64,000 bases of DNA. Source: UBA60 sp964587885 (GTDB taxonomy: Archaea > Thermoplasmatota > Poseidoniia > Poseidoniales > Poseidoniaceae). The stretch spans positions 1-64,000 of the forward strand of contig CAZPME010000010.1 in assembly GCA_964587885.1 (NCBI GenBank), written 5' to 3'. Every line of letters starts with the position of its first letter. Position 1 is the first letter of the stretch. Positions 15,619 through 23,669 of this stretch are shown here, one piece after another. Below the pieces are notes generated by a model that worked only from the letters and a program-made list of their open reading frames with translations, was not told the DNA's origin and did no database searches. Made by a program: the position numbers and the translations under genes.

Positions 15619-17397
15619 CTATTCGTGAGATTGAGAACAAATTAGTGCTTGCCAAAGACGATTTCCGACCCCACTAATTTTTGTAGGCTCAAGCGGTTTT
15701 TCTCCCGCAGTGATAGCAAATTCCATCACACTTCCTTGACGTGAGAGTAGAAGTGAAATTGTTTGCCCACACTTTCCCTTGAGGATCTTCTTGAGAATCT
15801 TCTGAGAACTAACCCTGAGGCCGTCTACGGCAATTAATTCATCATGCGGAATGGCTATGTCACGTAGTGGAGAGTCGGGTCTAATCTTGTCGATCACCAC
15901 GTTATTGCCGTTTTCACTTAAACCAATTCCTAGCCAAGCCGCGGGGTTTGTCTCGTTATCCTTAGTGTCTCCTTTAGATTGATCTTTCTTATCATTTACA
16001 AGAGTGAGACCAAATGTCTGCATCGCCTTTCCAATATCTGGACGCTGTCGAGAATGTATTAGAGTATCGACAATTCCGCCAAGTCTCGCCCCACCATCAC
16101 ATCGACCTATTGCTCGCTTTATCGCATTCTCATCGACACCTGCCTCTTCGCTATCCAAGTGATGCAGATGAAATAATTCGACGAAAACTTGCTCTATCCC
16201 TCGACCCTTGGAACGACGGCGCATCTCTGCATCAAGACAGAATAGCGCTAATTCCGCGTCATTATAGTATGAAATCTGATATTCGCTAGAGTATTGATGC
16301 TGGCGATATAGATGAATCCAAGCCTCATGGCTAGATTCTGCTAATGATTGTAATTCATGACCGGAGCCTTTGAGATGACGTTCATATTTTCGTTTGAAAT
16401 CAATGCGATAGTCTTCTTCGCTCCAAACTCCGCTTCGCACACAAATCACATCACCAAGCCAACTGGTTCCACCTTCAAACCACCATAATAAGTCAGTTGT
16501 CTGCTCATAAGAAAGGTCATAATCAAGGAATTTCTTAGGCCTAAGATTTTTGACATTCCAAAAATGCACATACTCATGCGCAAGCAAACTGACCAAATCT
16601 CGCCATTCTGCCTTTGCATCTGGCCATAAGGCTTCGCGGGGAACCATACTGGTTTGAGAACGCATATGTTCGAGTCCACCGCGTAAACTCCCTGTAAGGT
16701 GGAGAATCGTGGTGTAAGAATTGATTTCTGGTACGCCAAATAATGAATAACATTCAGTAACAATTTTTTCCAATGCCTCTTCAATACGAGCAATCGCTTC
16801 TTCCTCAATTGGATAGCCCCCAGCATCCCACATTTTGAGATGATGCGTGACACCCATTATCTCAGTAGTAGTTGCTACATTAGAATTTGCTTCAAAGACT
16901 CCATCTAACAATTCATCGCGGCTTTTTGCATAGAATTGAGAACTAGTGCAATCCCTTGGGCATTTCCAAGCGGAGTGGTTCGGAATCTTTGATTGCCCAG
17001 ACAATTCCGCTTGTTGGGTAGCAATCGTCCATTCACTCGGCAGATTGAGAGTGATAGTAACCGCTCCATTATTGCTCGTCCACTCACATCCTGATTTCGG
17101 CAGAAACCAAGTAAATGGTGGCATCAAGTGCAAATGAGAAGCATCTAGATGATTTGAGCGCACTGATAATTCCGGACATAATACGCGGTAACGAATAATT
17201 ACGGTGGTAGATTTTTCACGGGCGCTGATGCGAATACCATCGACTCCGGTACGACGCCATTTTACAGGCTGACCTTGGTCGTCTTCAATAGTAATTTCTC
17301 GAACATATTTGAACGGTTCTCGTATCATGTATGAACCCGGCACCCAGCGCGGAAAATGCAATTCCAAAGGTGTATTGGTTATCCTTTCAACCATCAT
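15619..17397 (-). CDS. M61 family (glycyl aminopeptidase-like) metallopeptidase with PDZ domain
   Basis: Soluble M61-family metalloprotease of 592 residues from the first canonical ATG. Seen: PRWVPGSYMIRE near the N-terminus, the zinc motif HEYVHFWN (HExxH), KNLRPKKF, and FEGGTSWLGDVI supplying the distal Glu ligand. A C-terminal PDZ domain follows (about 485-565, WLGIGLSENGNNVVIDKIRP). The conserved N-terminal part reads in the same frame about 20 residues further upstream, with no ATG, GTG or TTG before the TGA of the preceding gene (17512-17514), so the real start is unresolved: a non-canonical start or a +1 shift from the ATG at 17503. Aminopeptidase specificity is inferred. Confidence 0.85.
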   Translation of the reverse strand: MMVERITNTPLELHFPRWVPGSYMIREPFKYVREITIEDDQGQPVKWRRTGVDGIRISAREKSTTVIIRYRVLCPELSVRSNHLDASHLHLMPPFTWFLPKSGCEWTSNNGAVTITLNLPSEWTIATQQAELSGQSKIPNHSAWKCPRDCTSSQFYAKSRDELLDGVFEANSNVATTTEIMGVTHHLKMWDAGGYPIEEEAIARIEEALEKIVTECYSLFGVPEINSYTTILHLTGSLRGGLEHMRSQTSMVPREALWPDAKAEWRDLVSLLAHEYVHFWNVKNLRPKKFLDYDLSYEQTTDLLWWFEGGTSWLGDVICVRSGVWSEEDYRIDFKRKYERHLKGSGHELQSLAESSHEAWIHLYRQHQYSSEYQISYYNDAELALFCLDAEMRRRSKGRGIEQVFVELFHLHHLDSEEAGVDENAIKRAIGRCDGGARLGGIVDTLIHSRQRPDIGKAMQTFGLTLVNDKKDQSKGDTKDNETNPAAWLGIGLSENGNNVVIDKIRPDSPLRDIAIPHDELIAVDGLRVSSQKILKKILKGKCGQTISLLLSRQGSVMEFAITAGEKPLEPTKISGVGNRLWQALICSQSHE

Positions 17398-17511
17398 TGC
17401 AACATCAAGTAGCCTAGAACCTGGATTATTGCAAGTGGCGGATAGATGGAGAATATTGACGATAAGCGCGCCCCCTTGGGCAATCTTTACTGAGATAGTC
17501 CATAGCCCTTC

Positions 17512-18618
17512 TCAAGGGATGAAGTCTTCATGTACGTCGCCCAAATCAAAGTCATGACCTTCGTACCCATCAGTAGGGGCGCCAGGATGAGACATTCGCA
17601 CATCAAAGAGCATTGCTAAGATTGGCCACAGGCCACTCAACCAATCCTCTTCAGCATGCAATAATTCAATCAATGGGTGGGCATCAATTGAATCCTCAGG
17701 AATTGAACCATCAGGAGCCAATACCACTTCATTTGAAGCACCATCTTCCTTGTCACCATCACCAAGGATAACATCATCATCATCACTAGAAGGCTCCGAG
17801 TCATCTGGAAACACAATCTTTGGAGGTTCTAGGTCCTCGGGAAGATGACGTAAATTCGCCACTAAATCATCAATTTTCTCAATGATTTCGGGTCCGAAAG
17901 AAAAATGGTCGCGCATCACAACACTCGCTTCTTCAAGAATATCAGCCAATTCATGTGGGCCAGGTAATGATGGTTCACTTTCGGCAATATCTACGGGCCC
18001 AAATACAACATTCCCCAAATCGGTATCTAACAATTCTCCCGCTTGATTTTCACGCTTCACTAGTGTTTGCTGCAATGGATTTCCTAGAGGAGCGACAATG
18101 AAACCCCCTTCTCCAAGCCGTTCCTCAAGCCATTTCGGTGGCTGCTTAAGTGAACCGGTAATCAATACCCGATGTAGAACCTCAGGGAGGTCTATTGGTG
18201 TCCGATTTATGTCGGTCAATTCATGCACAATACAATTTGAATAGGAATGGAGACGGTTGATCGCGTGCTCGACCACTTCAATTGAGGGGTCAAGAATTAT
18301 TACTTCGCCTTCGGGTCCAACCAATTCTGCAATAATAGCCCCCATGTATCCACCCTTTGAACCAAGTAACAGAACGGTTTGTCCAGTTTCCAATTCAAGG
18401 TTCAACAATAATGAGGCGACCATATGAGGTGCTGATATCGTTTTCACTCCACCAGATGGAGTCTCGAGGAACACCAGTGGTCGGTCATGAAAAAACGGCG
18501 TTGGGTCCATGTCACTAAAATGACGAACATCTACCTCCATCAAAGCTGCTTCAAGACGCTTGTCGATGGCTACCGCGGCTTTTCTCAACCTCTCAATCAA
18601 GGCGAGCATTGGGTCCAT
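17512..18618 (-). CDS. PCMT-like (protein-L-isoaspartate O-methyltransferase family) protein
   Basis: A 368-residue SAM-dependent methyltransferase of the PCMT/Rossmann type. It has VDVRHFSDMDPTPFFHDRPL (compare PRxxF/F...YxDxPL), TISAPHMVASLL (matches the QP/ISAPHMxA motif), and SAM site LLLGSKGGYMGA at about 82-93. The family repairs isoaspartyl residues. The C-terminal 110 residues are an acidic extension (SEPSSDDDDVILGDGD) beyond the usual 220. The ATG at 18618 is chosen over the in-frame ATG at 18756 because the family begins at MDPMLALIERLR; a GTG at 18621 is equally possible. Upstream of the M61 gene, sharing its strand. Confidence 0.75.
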   Translation of the reverse strand: MDPMLALIERLRKAAVAIDKRLEAALMEVDVRHFSDMDPTPFFHDRPLVFLETPSGGVKTISAPHMVASLLLNLELETGQTVLLLGSKGGYMGAIIAELVGPEGEVIILDPSIEVVEHAINRLHSYSNCIVHELTDINRTPIDLPEVLHRVLITGSLKQPPKWLEERLGEGGFIVAPLGNPLQQTLVKRENQAGELLDTDLGNVVFGPVDIAESEPSLPGPHELADILEEASVVMRDHFSFGPEIIEKIDDLVANLRHLPEDLEPPKIVFPDDSEPSSDDDDVILGDGDKEDGASNEVVLAPDGSIPEDSIDAHPLIELLHAEEDWLSGLWPILAMLFDVRMSHPGAPTDGYEGHDFDLGDVHEDFIP

Positions 18619-18655
18619 CACACAGGGATAGGCGCGTCCCCTTTGAATACTCGCA

Positions 18656-19444
18656 TCATTGGGAATGCGTAGATAACATCCAAGCAAGAAAGCATCCGGC
18701 AACAAATCCAACAAAATGAGAACCAGGAATTCCATTTGATACATCAGCAAATCCAACCGCCCCTAAGCCTCCTAGAGGTAAGCCGAATGAGGCTACCCTC
18801 AATACCAACTCGCGCGGAGGAATCGGTGGACTTCGAGGGCGCAGAGTAATTGCGTGCTTCTTTTTCATGAATATCCAGCAGCGGTCGGCTCGACTCGTAT
18901 TCAACCAGTCAGTCACCGTAGCTCGCATGGCAGGGTTTTGTGAATCCGAACTACCTCTTCCGGTGATAATTTGCACCCGTCCAACCCGAGCATGTGTTGC
19001 TAATAAGACATCGAGCAATTGGGCCGCAGTTTTCGTATCGAGTTCGTGCAGATCTATTGTGACACCATTTCCGCGTAATCGAATGTGAGTGGACGTGGTC
19101 CATTGCTTGTCACCGTAGTACAATTCACTCGCTTGCATTTCAATTGGTGAAAGCACACTACGTAGAGTATTCAATGATTGGATATGATCAATGTCAATGC
19201 GAATTCGACGACCATTGGTAGCATAATAAAAAAACGCAGTAATGAAAATAAATGCGCCCGCGCCACCAGCTATTTTGAAACCGATAATGAAACCATCTTT
19301 GAAAGCATGCGCATATACTACGACAATGTAGGTCAGCATCGATGTATAGAGAGCCAGAATTAATGCCGTAGTGGCTGCTTCTTTGAGAGTCAATTCTTTC
19401 CTATGCCACGCGGCAGAACTGACCTCATTTACCGACTCGCTCAC
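18656..19444 (-). CDS. membrane-tethered Smr-domain protein
   Basis: A 262-residue protein with two N-terminal hydrophobic helices (about 28-48 and 56-75), a cytosolic part, and one or two C-terminal helices. The centre (about 120-185) reads like an Smr/MutS2 C-terminal domain: VTIDLHELDTKTAAQLLDVL, then VQIITGRGSSDS, matching the DLHG...(V/I)IHGxG motif, with the last Gly of DLHG replaced by Glu. Smr domains nick DNA or RNA. Membrane anchoring of one is unusual. It starts with GTG; no ATG is close. A 9-codon ORF with a good ribosome binding site ends on that GTG. Confidence 0.55.
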   Translation of the reverse strand: MSESVNEVSSAAWHRKELTLKEAATTALILALYTSMLTYIVVVYAHAFKDGFIIGFKIAGGAGAFIFITAFFYYATNGRRIRIDIDHIQSLNTLRSVLSPIEMQASELYYGDKQWTTSTHIRLRGNGVTIDLHELDTKTAAQLLDVLLATHARVGRVQIITGRGSSDSQNPAMRATVTDWLNTSRADRCWIFMKKKHAITLRPRSPPIPPRELVLRVASFGLPLGGLGAVGFADVSNGIPGSHFVGFVAGCFLAWMLSTHSQ

Positions 19445-19528
19445 AAGATACCGTCAGCAAGTACCTTCATCACCTTGTCCCTCAATACCGAAGTAAAGAT
19501 GAAATATTGACGTGATTCAGCCCCATCT

Positions 19529-20305
19529 GTGAACAAAAACGGCTTGCTAGAGAGGGCCCGCGAGCGTAAAGTTAGCGCTTGGGTGATGGGCGTCTCCGGA
19601 TTCTTCTTAGTATCGTTTTTTATCGCACCACTGATCAACGACGAGGGGTCTATTTCCGAATTGTCGGGTCGAGCAAATGCTTTCGATTATGCAACCATTG
19701 ATGGCTGGGGAAATTGGGGTAATTCACAGCACGGACAAATCGTTGCCGGTCATAATCAAAGTGAGCACACAACATTTGCTTGGACTGATCTTGATCCTTA
19801 CTCGGCATTTATCTATGGGTTTGGCGATTTGAACTGTCATAATAAGCATGAGCGAAGTTGGTCAATTAACGGTAATCAAATGCCTGTATGTACTCGAGAT
19901 ATTGGTATTTTCTTCGGGGCATTTCTTGGTGGATTACTATTCTTTAGACGAGGTCACAATAGATGGACGATTAGAGATTCTTTTCTATCGGTTTTTCCCG
20001 ACGAAAAACTCGAGTCTCTTTATGAAAACGACTGGCGTATTATCACTATTTGGGGTCTCGCTGCCCTAGCAATAATACCCATAGGCCTTGATGGGGGTAT
20101 CCAAATGATAACGAGTTACGAATCTACCACTCTGAATCGTCTACTGACTGGAACGCCGTTCGGAATTTTCCTAATGTGGTTTTTCTGTGCCTCACTTTCT
20201 TCAAGGCCGACATTATTTGATCTCGATCCGAGTCGAGTAATGCTGCCAGCAAATGCTCGTTTAATGCCCACCAATAATGATTCTATAAACGACGAAGAAG
20301 AGTAA
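19529..20305 (+). CDS. DUF2085-like integral membrane protein
   Basis: A 258-residue protein with about four transmembrane helices. Its centre matches the DUF2085 pattern: CHNKHERSWSINGNQMPVC followed by TRDIGIFFGAFLGGLLF, and a later segment IIPIGLDGGIQMITSYESTTLNR. The paired Cys/His could bind metal. Function unknown. The GTG start at 19529 is the first possible start after an in-frame stop; no ATG exists near it. Divergent from the Smr-like gene. Confidence 0.65.
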   Translation: MNKNGLLERARERKVSAWVMGVSGFFLVSFFIAPLINDEGSISELSGRANAFDYATIDGWGNWGNSQHGQIVAGHNQSEHTTFAWTDLDPYSAFIYGFGDLNCHNKHERSWSINGNQMPVCTRDIGIFFGAFLGGLLFFRRGHNRWTIRDSFLSVFPDEKLESLYENDWRIITIWGLAALAIIPIGLDGGIQMITSYESTTLNRLLTGTPFGIFLMWFFCASLSSRPTLFDLDPSRVMLPANARLMPTNNDSINDEEE

Positions 20306-21676
20306 TCACTCGCTTTCAGGTGGCTTGGTAGCCCACCAAACTAGTAACTGCTCAAGATCACTCGGACATGGGCAACCAACATGACCAGATGTGAGTAATG
20401 CTAGACGAGCGATTATTGCCTCAAGTTTTGCTTTTAGAGAAATAGGCAATGCTTTTCCAGCATTAACTCCGGTTTTGTGGAAAATAGTCGGCAATGCCTT
20501 TTTCCAATCGGCAGAAGGATTCTTACGTCGCCAAGTTGCAATTTCAGTTAATGCTGGCCAGAGTGCCAAAAATAGTCGTCCAAGACAAACCCATTCCCCC
20601 TTGATTTTGAATAATGGGGCATCAGAAAAAGGCACGTGGGCTTGCTGTCTTTGGGTCCAGCCAATAGCATCAAACCATTTTATCATCCTTTGAGAATGCC
20701 GTTGTGTGACCGAACGAACGGGACCTAAATTTTTCCTTAGTGTCGGAATATCTGTAGTACCTATGAACGACATGGTCCCTAATGTTGACCATACCGGATG
20801 CGACCAAGGGCGACTTGGTACATCTGCATTTCTAGCCGACTCTGCTATCCAAGCGATGTCAGCATTGGCAAATAATTCGCATGGTGAATTTCCCGCTAAC
20901 CAACCTTCGATAAGTGAAGTTGATTCTTTCGGCGCTCCAGGCAATCTCGTTTGCTTGGCTAATCCAGAAACCAAAGATGAGAGATGATGACGGTCGACCA
21001 CTTCGCGGTCGATATTATTAGGCTCTGGTCGGCGATTGAGAAAACTCCTTACCACTTTTGATAATGCCGCACGCAACTCTTTTTTGCTTCCTTCATTCAC
21101 GATTGGCCCGGCGATTTCACAACGGTCAAAAGGAGGTGGCATGGAATAATTGTCACTCATTATTTCAATGAAACCATCCCTAATTTGGGTTTGGATTTCC
21201 AAGGTTTCAAAGTACTCACCTTCGCCCTTAGAATCAGACCTTAGAGTACCACTGTCGATTCTCTTCATCGCCATTTCCGGGTCACAGTCAATCCAAACCA
21301 CAAGGTCTGGAATCATTGCTCCTGCATTCATTGCAGAAACCTTTTCGACACCCAATTTTCCAATCACTCCTTGGTAAATCAGTGAAGAATGAACATTGCG
21401 GTCACTGATTACTAATTCACCTCGCTCCAAACGCGGTCTAATCCAAGTGTGTGAATGGTCTATTCGGTCAGCTGCAAATAACCCAGCCTCTTCGAGTGCA
21501 GTTTTATTGCCGGTCTTTACCGCATTCATCGCCAAAGCCCCAATCTCAGAATGGCGGCGTGGTTCGTGAGTCAAATGGACTTCAGGAAATGGATAATTGC
21601 GAATTAATTGGCGCAATATACGCACCGCTTCACCTTTACCTGAACCGTCGCCACCTTCAACTGAGATAAGATACAT
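20306..21676 (-). CDS. tmk: thymidylate kinase with long C-terminal extension
   Basis: The N-terminal about 210 residues are a dTMP kinase, which converts dTMP to dTDP: P-loop EGGDGSGKG (7-15), THEPRRHSEIG, and DRNVHSSLIYQG (DR[YH] motif). The total of 456 residues is more than double the usual 200. The C-terminal about 240 residues form an unrecognised domain with many Trp residues and no obvious membrane segment. I start at ATG 21676 (MYLISVEG); a GTG at 21685 would add three residues. Encoded directly downstream of a membrane protein gene; possible fusion of unrelated domains. Confidence 0.85.
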   Translation of the reverse strand: MYLISVEGGDGSGKGEAVRILRQLIRNYPFPEVHLTHEPRRHSEIGALAMNAVKTGNKTALEEAGLFAADRIDHSHTWIRPRLERGELVISDRNVHSSLIYQGVIGKLGVEKVSAMNAGAMIPDLVVWIDCDPEMAMKRIDSGTLRSDSKGEGEYFETLEIQTQIRDGFIEIMSDNYSMPPPFDRCEIAGPIVNEGSKKELRAALSKVVRSFLNRRPEPNNIDREVVDRHHLSSLVSGLAKQTRLPGAPKESTSLIEGWLAGNSPCELFANADIAWIAESARNADVPSRPWSHPVWSTLGTMSFIGTTDIPTLRKNLGPVRSVTQRHSQRMIKWFDAIGWTQRQQAHVPFSDAPLFKIKGEWVCLGRLFLALWPALTEIATWRRKNPSADWKKALPTIFHKTGVNAGKALPISLKAKLEAIIARLALLTSGHVGCPCPSDLEQLLVWWATKPPESE

Positions 21677-21685
21677 TTTAACCAC

Positions 21686-22543
21686 TCAATCGATTTCGAT
21701 TTGGTCGGCAAATTGTTCCTTACTTATAGCCAATAATGCCATACCAAAGAGGATTAGAAGTGGGCCAAAGAATATCAGGCCGCGACTGAATAATGCAATC
21801 CCGCACAGATATTGTGTACGGCGATATTTTACCCCTCTTTGGGCTTCTGCGGCAGCGAAAAATCCGACGAATGCAAAGAGGATGGTCATTACTGCAATTA
21901 TTGTAGTTAGCGCAACTACTTGTTCCAAATTTGATTCGAGTAAATCGTCCTCAGATCCTTCCTTAGTCACTCCATCTCCTTGCTTCATGGTCAAGGGATC
22001 TTCACCTCCTAAATCCGGCAAGAAGACTCGTTCAATTGTCACATAACCCTCCTTCTCGGCCACTAATAATAACACGTCAACCTTGACAGCCTTAAATCTA
22101 TAGAATCCATTATCATCAGTTTGCGTATTGAAGTATTCCGTCTTTTTATCAAGGCTCATCAAGGTGATTTCAACATCGCCTACTCCAGCACCAGTTTCAG
22201 CCTCTAACGCATGGCCTGAAATGGCAGCATGCTCTGGTGAATCGAAAAGTGAAGATGAAAGAATGTCGCTAGGGTTTCCACTGAGCAGTAATGAACCTGT
22301 CAGCAATCCTAGGATGCTACCCCCGATGATACACCACATCGCTATTGTGCGGGTGAAGGACATCTCGGCCGCTTGGTCACGCCGTTGCTTTATTTTTTGT
22401 ATTCGGCTCGACGGCTGTTTTGCAACCGAAACCACAATCTCGTTTAGATCTTCAACCTCTTCCTCTGCTTCTTCAGCTTCGGCGAGACGGCGGTTTACCC
22501 GCGAGCGTAAGGCTTGCAATCTACTTGCGCGCTCCCCGCCCAT
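21686..22543 (-). CDS. membrane protein with carboxypeptidase regulatory-like domain
   Basis: A 285-residue protein: N-terminal helical, charged region (RSRVNRRLAEAEEAEEEVED), a transmembrane helix, then an external immunoglobulin-like carboxypeptidase-D regulatory domain (AISGHALEAETGAGVGDVEI, TDDNGFYRFKAVKVDV), and two or three more helices. The external domain is typical of surface proteins and may bind ligand. The start at 22543 (MGGERASR) avoids overlap with the preceding gene; 22612 is an alternative. Between glutaminyl cyclase and tmk on one strand. Confidence 0.6.
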   Translation of the reverse strand: MGGERASRLQALRSRVNRRLAEAEEAEEEVEDLNEIVVSVAKQPSSRIQKIKQRRDQAAEMSFTRTIAMWCIIGGSILGLLTGSLLLSGNPSDILSSSLFDSPEHAAISGHALEAETGAGVGDVEITLMSLDKKTEYFNTQTDDNGFYRFKAVKVDVLLLVAEKEGYVTIERVFLPDLGGEDPLTMKQGDGVTKEGSEDDLLESNLEQVVALTTIIAVMTILFAFVGFFAAAEAQRGVKYRRTQYLCGIALFSRGLIFFGPLLILFGMALLAISKEQFADQIEID

Positions 22544-22590
22544 ATTCGTCCTCTCCGCGCATGGGAGCGCGTCGTCCTTTGTGAGCCTAC

Positions 22591-23586
22591 CTACGGTCTT
22601 GATAATTTCCAAAGCAAGGCAATTGATAGGATAATCATTGCCAAAACAATTAGCATTAGAATAATCCCAATCACTCCAAAGGTCAAAGTTGATTCGGTTA
22701 AGGGAGTCTCATCAGGTCCGCTATCACCCGAATTATTTGCACTCTCCGAATCATTATCATCGCCGTTTTGGCCGACTTGTGAAGAATCCAAGGTTTCTTC
22801 GACTAGGTTTACAGCAAATAACTTCGGCCAATTTTTCCCAGTTAGATACATCGTTCCGGTTTCATCATCGAGTGCGATCCCATTGAGCACACCTGAGCCA
22901 TTTACGTATTCTTCGGCAAGTAAAATTTCGGCATTTACGATTTGCTCGACCAATCCTGTCGATGAATTGATGCCCACGAATGAGGTTTCACCCCAAACAT
23001 TAGCCCAAACCGTATTAGCCGTACATTCCAATTCATTCAATGCAGACACTGCAGAACCATTGTTGGTAACTTCAATAGTACGGATTATGGAGAAATTATT
23101 AGTCGACCTAACCGAAAGGCTTGATGTTCCATTCGACATTATCAAATTCGTTCCATTAAAGCACAACCCCCATCCTTCACCTTGGTAAGAATAGTTGTTA
23201 AGCAAAGAAAAATCATTAACATCCCAAACCAATGCAGTATTATTTTTCCACGTAAGTTGTACCAATGTATCTCCAATTACTGCCAATCCCTCACCAAAAT
23301 ATGAATCGTTGAGGGGCATAGAGCGAACTACTTCTCCACTGCTAAGGTTAACCTGTCTTATGGTTGAATTTCCGTATAACCCAGTGCTCTCGTACAAATC
23401 GCCGGAATGGAAAGCCAAACCTTGTGTGAAGGCATTTGCATCATGAGAATAATTGGCAATTATCTCAACTTGCAGTGCCTCTGGTTCGGAATTATTGGAA
23501 TCGCCATTTGTAGATCCAGAAACATTGAGTGAAGCCGAAAAAACGCAGGATAGGATGACAATCCCCGCTAACAGCACCCGACGCAT
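22591..23586 (-). CDS. glutaminyl-peptide cyclotransferase-like propeller, membrane-anchored
   Basis: A 331-residue exported protein resembling the plant/bacterial type I glutaminyl cyclase (five-bladed propeller): AFTQGLAFHSGDLYESTGLYG (motif AFTQGL..ESTGLYG), FGEGLAVIGDTLVQLTWK, and GVLNGIALDDETGTMYLTGKNWPKLF. The family converts N-terminal Gln to pyroglutamate. It has a signal peptide (MRRVLLAGIVILSCVFSASL) and a C-terminal helix, so it should face outward on the membrane. The ATG at 23586 lies about 28 bases from a TATA-like TATTTAAG, as expected for a leaderless message, and is preferred to 23604. Confidence 0.82.
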   Translation of the reverse strand: MRRVLLAGIVILSCVFSASLNVSGSTNGDSNNSEPEALQVEIIANYSHDANAFTQGLAFHSGDLYESTGLYGNSTIRQVNLSSGEVVRSMPLNDSYFGEGLAVIGDTLVQLTWKNNTALVWDVNDFSLLNNYSYQGEGWGLCFNGTNLIMSNGTSSLSVRSTNNFSIIRTIEVTNNGSAVSALNELECTANTVWANVWGETSFVGINSSTGLVEQIVNAEILLAEEYVNGSGVLNGIALDDETGTMYLTGKNWPKLFAVNLVEETLDSSQVGQNGDDNDSESANNSGDSGPDETPLTESTLTFGVIGIILMLIVLAMIILSIALLWKLSRP

Positions 23587-23609
23587 GGATGATGCTTGCT
23601 CCATTGATT

Positions 23610-23617
23610 CTTAAATA
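23610..23617. promoter_or_regulatory. TATA-like box between divergent exported-protein genes
   Basis: CTTAAATA on plus (TATTTAAG on minus) lies 24-31 bases before the minus ATG at 23586 and 53-60 before the plus ATG at 23670. It could serve both divergent genes; the minus spacing fits a leaderless transcript. Confidence 0.45.
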
Positions 23618-23669
23618 CCTCATGTGAAGTCGTGAAATTCACAACGCGTAGCGCTTAGTGGGTGAAGTA

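Noticed and set aside
22544..22612. Upstream start for the carboxypeptidase-regulatory-domain protein
   Set aside because: It would overlap the coding end of the glutaminyl cyclase gene and adds a stretch with no conserved features.
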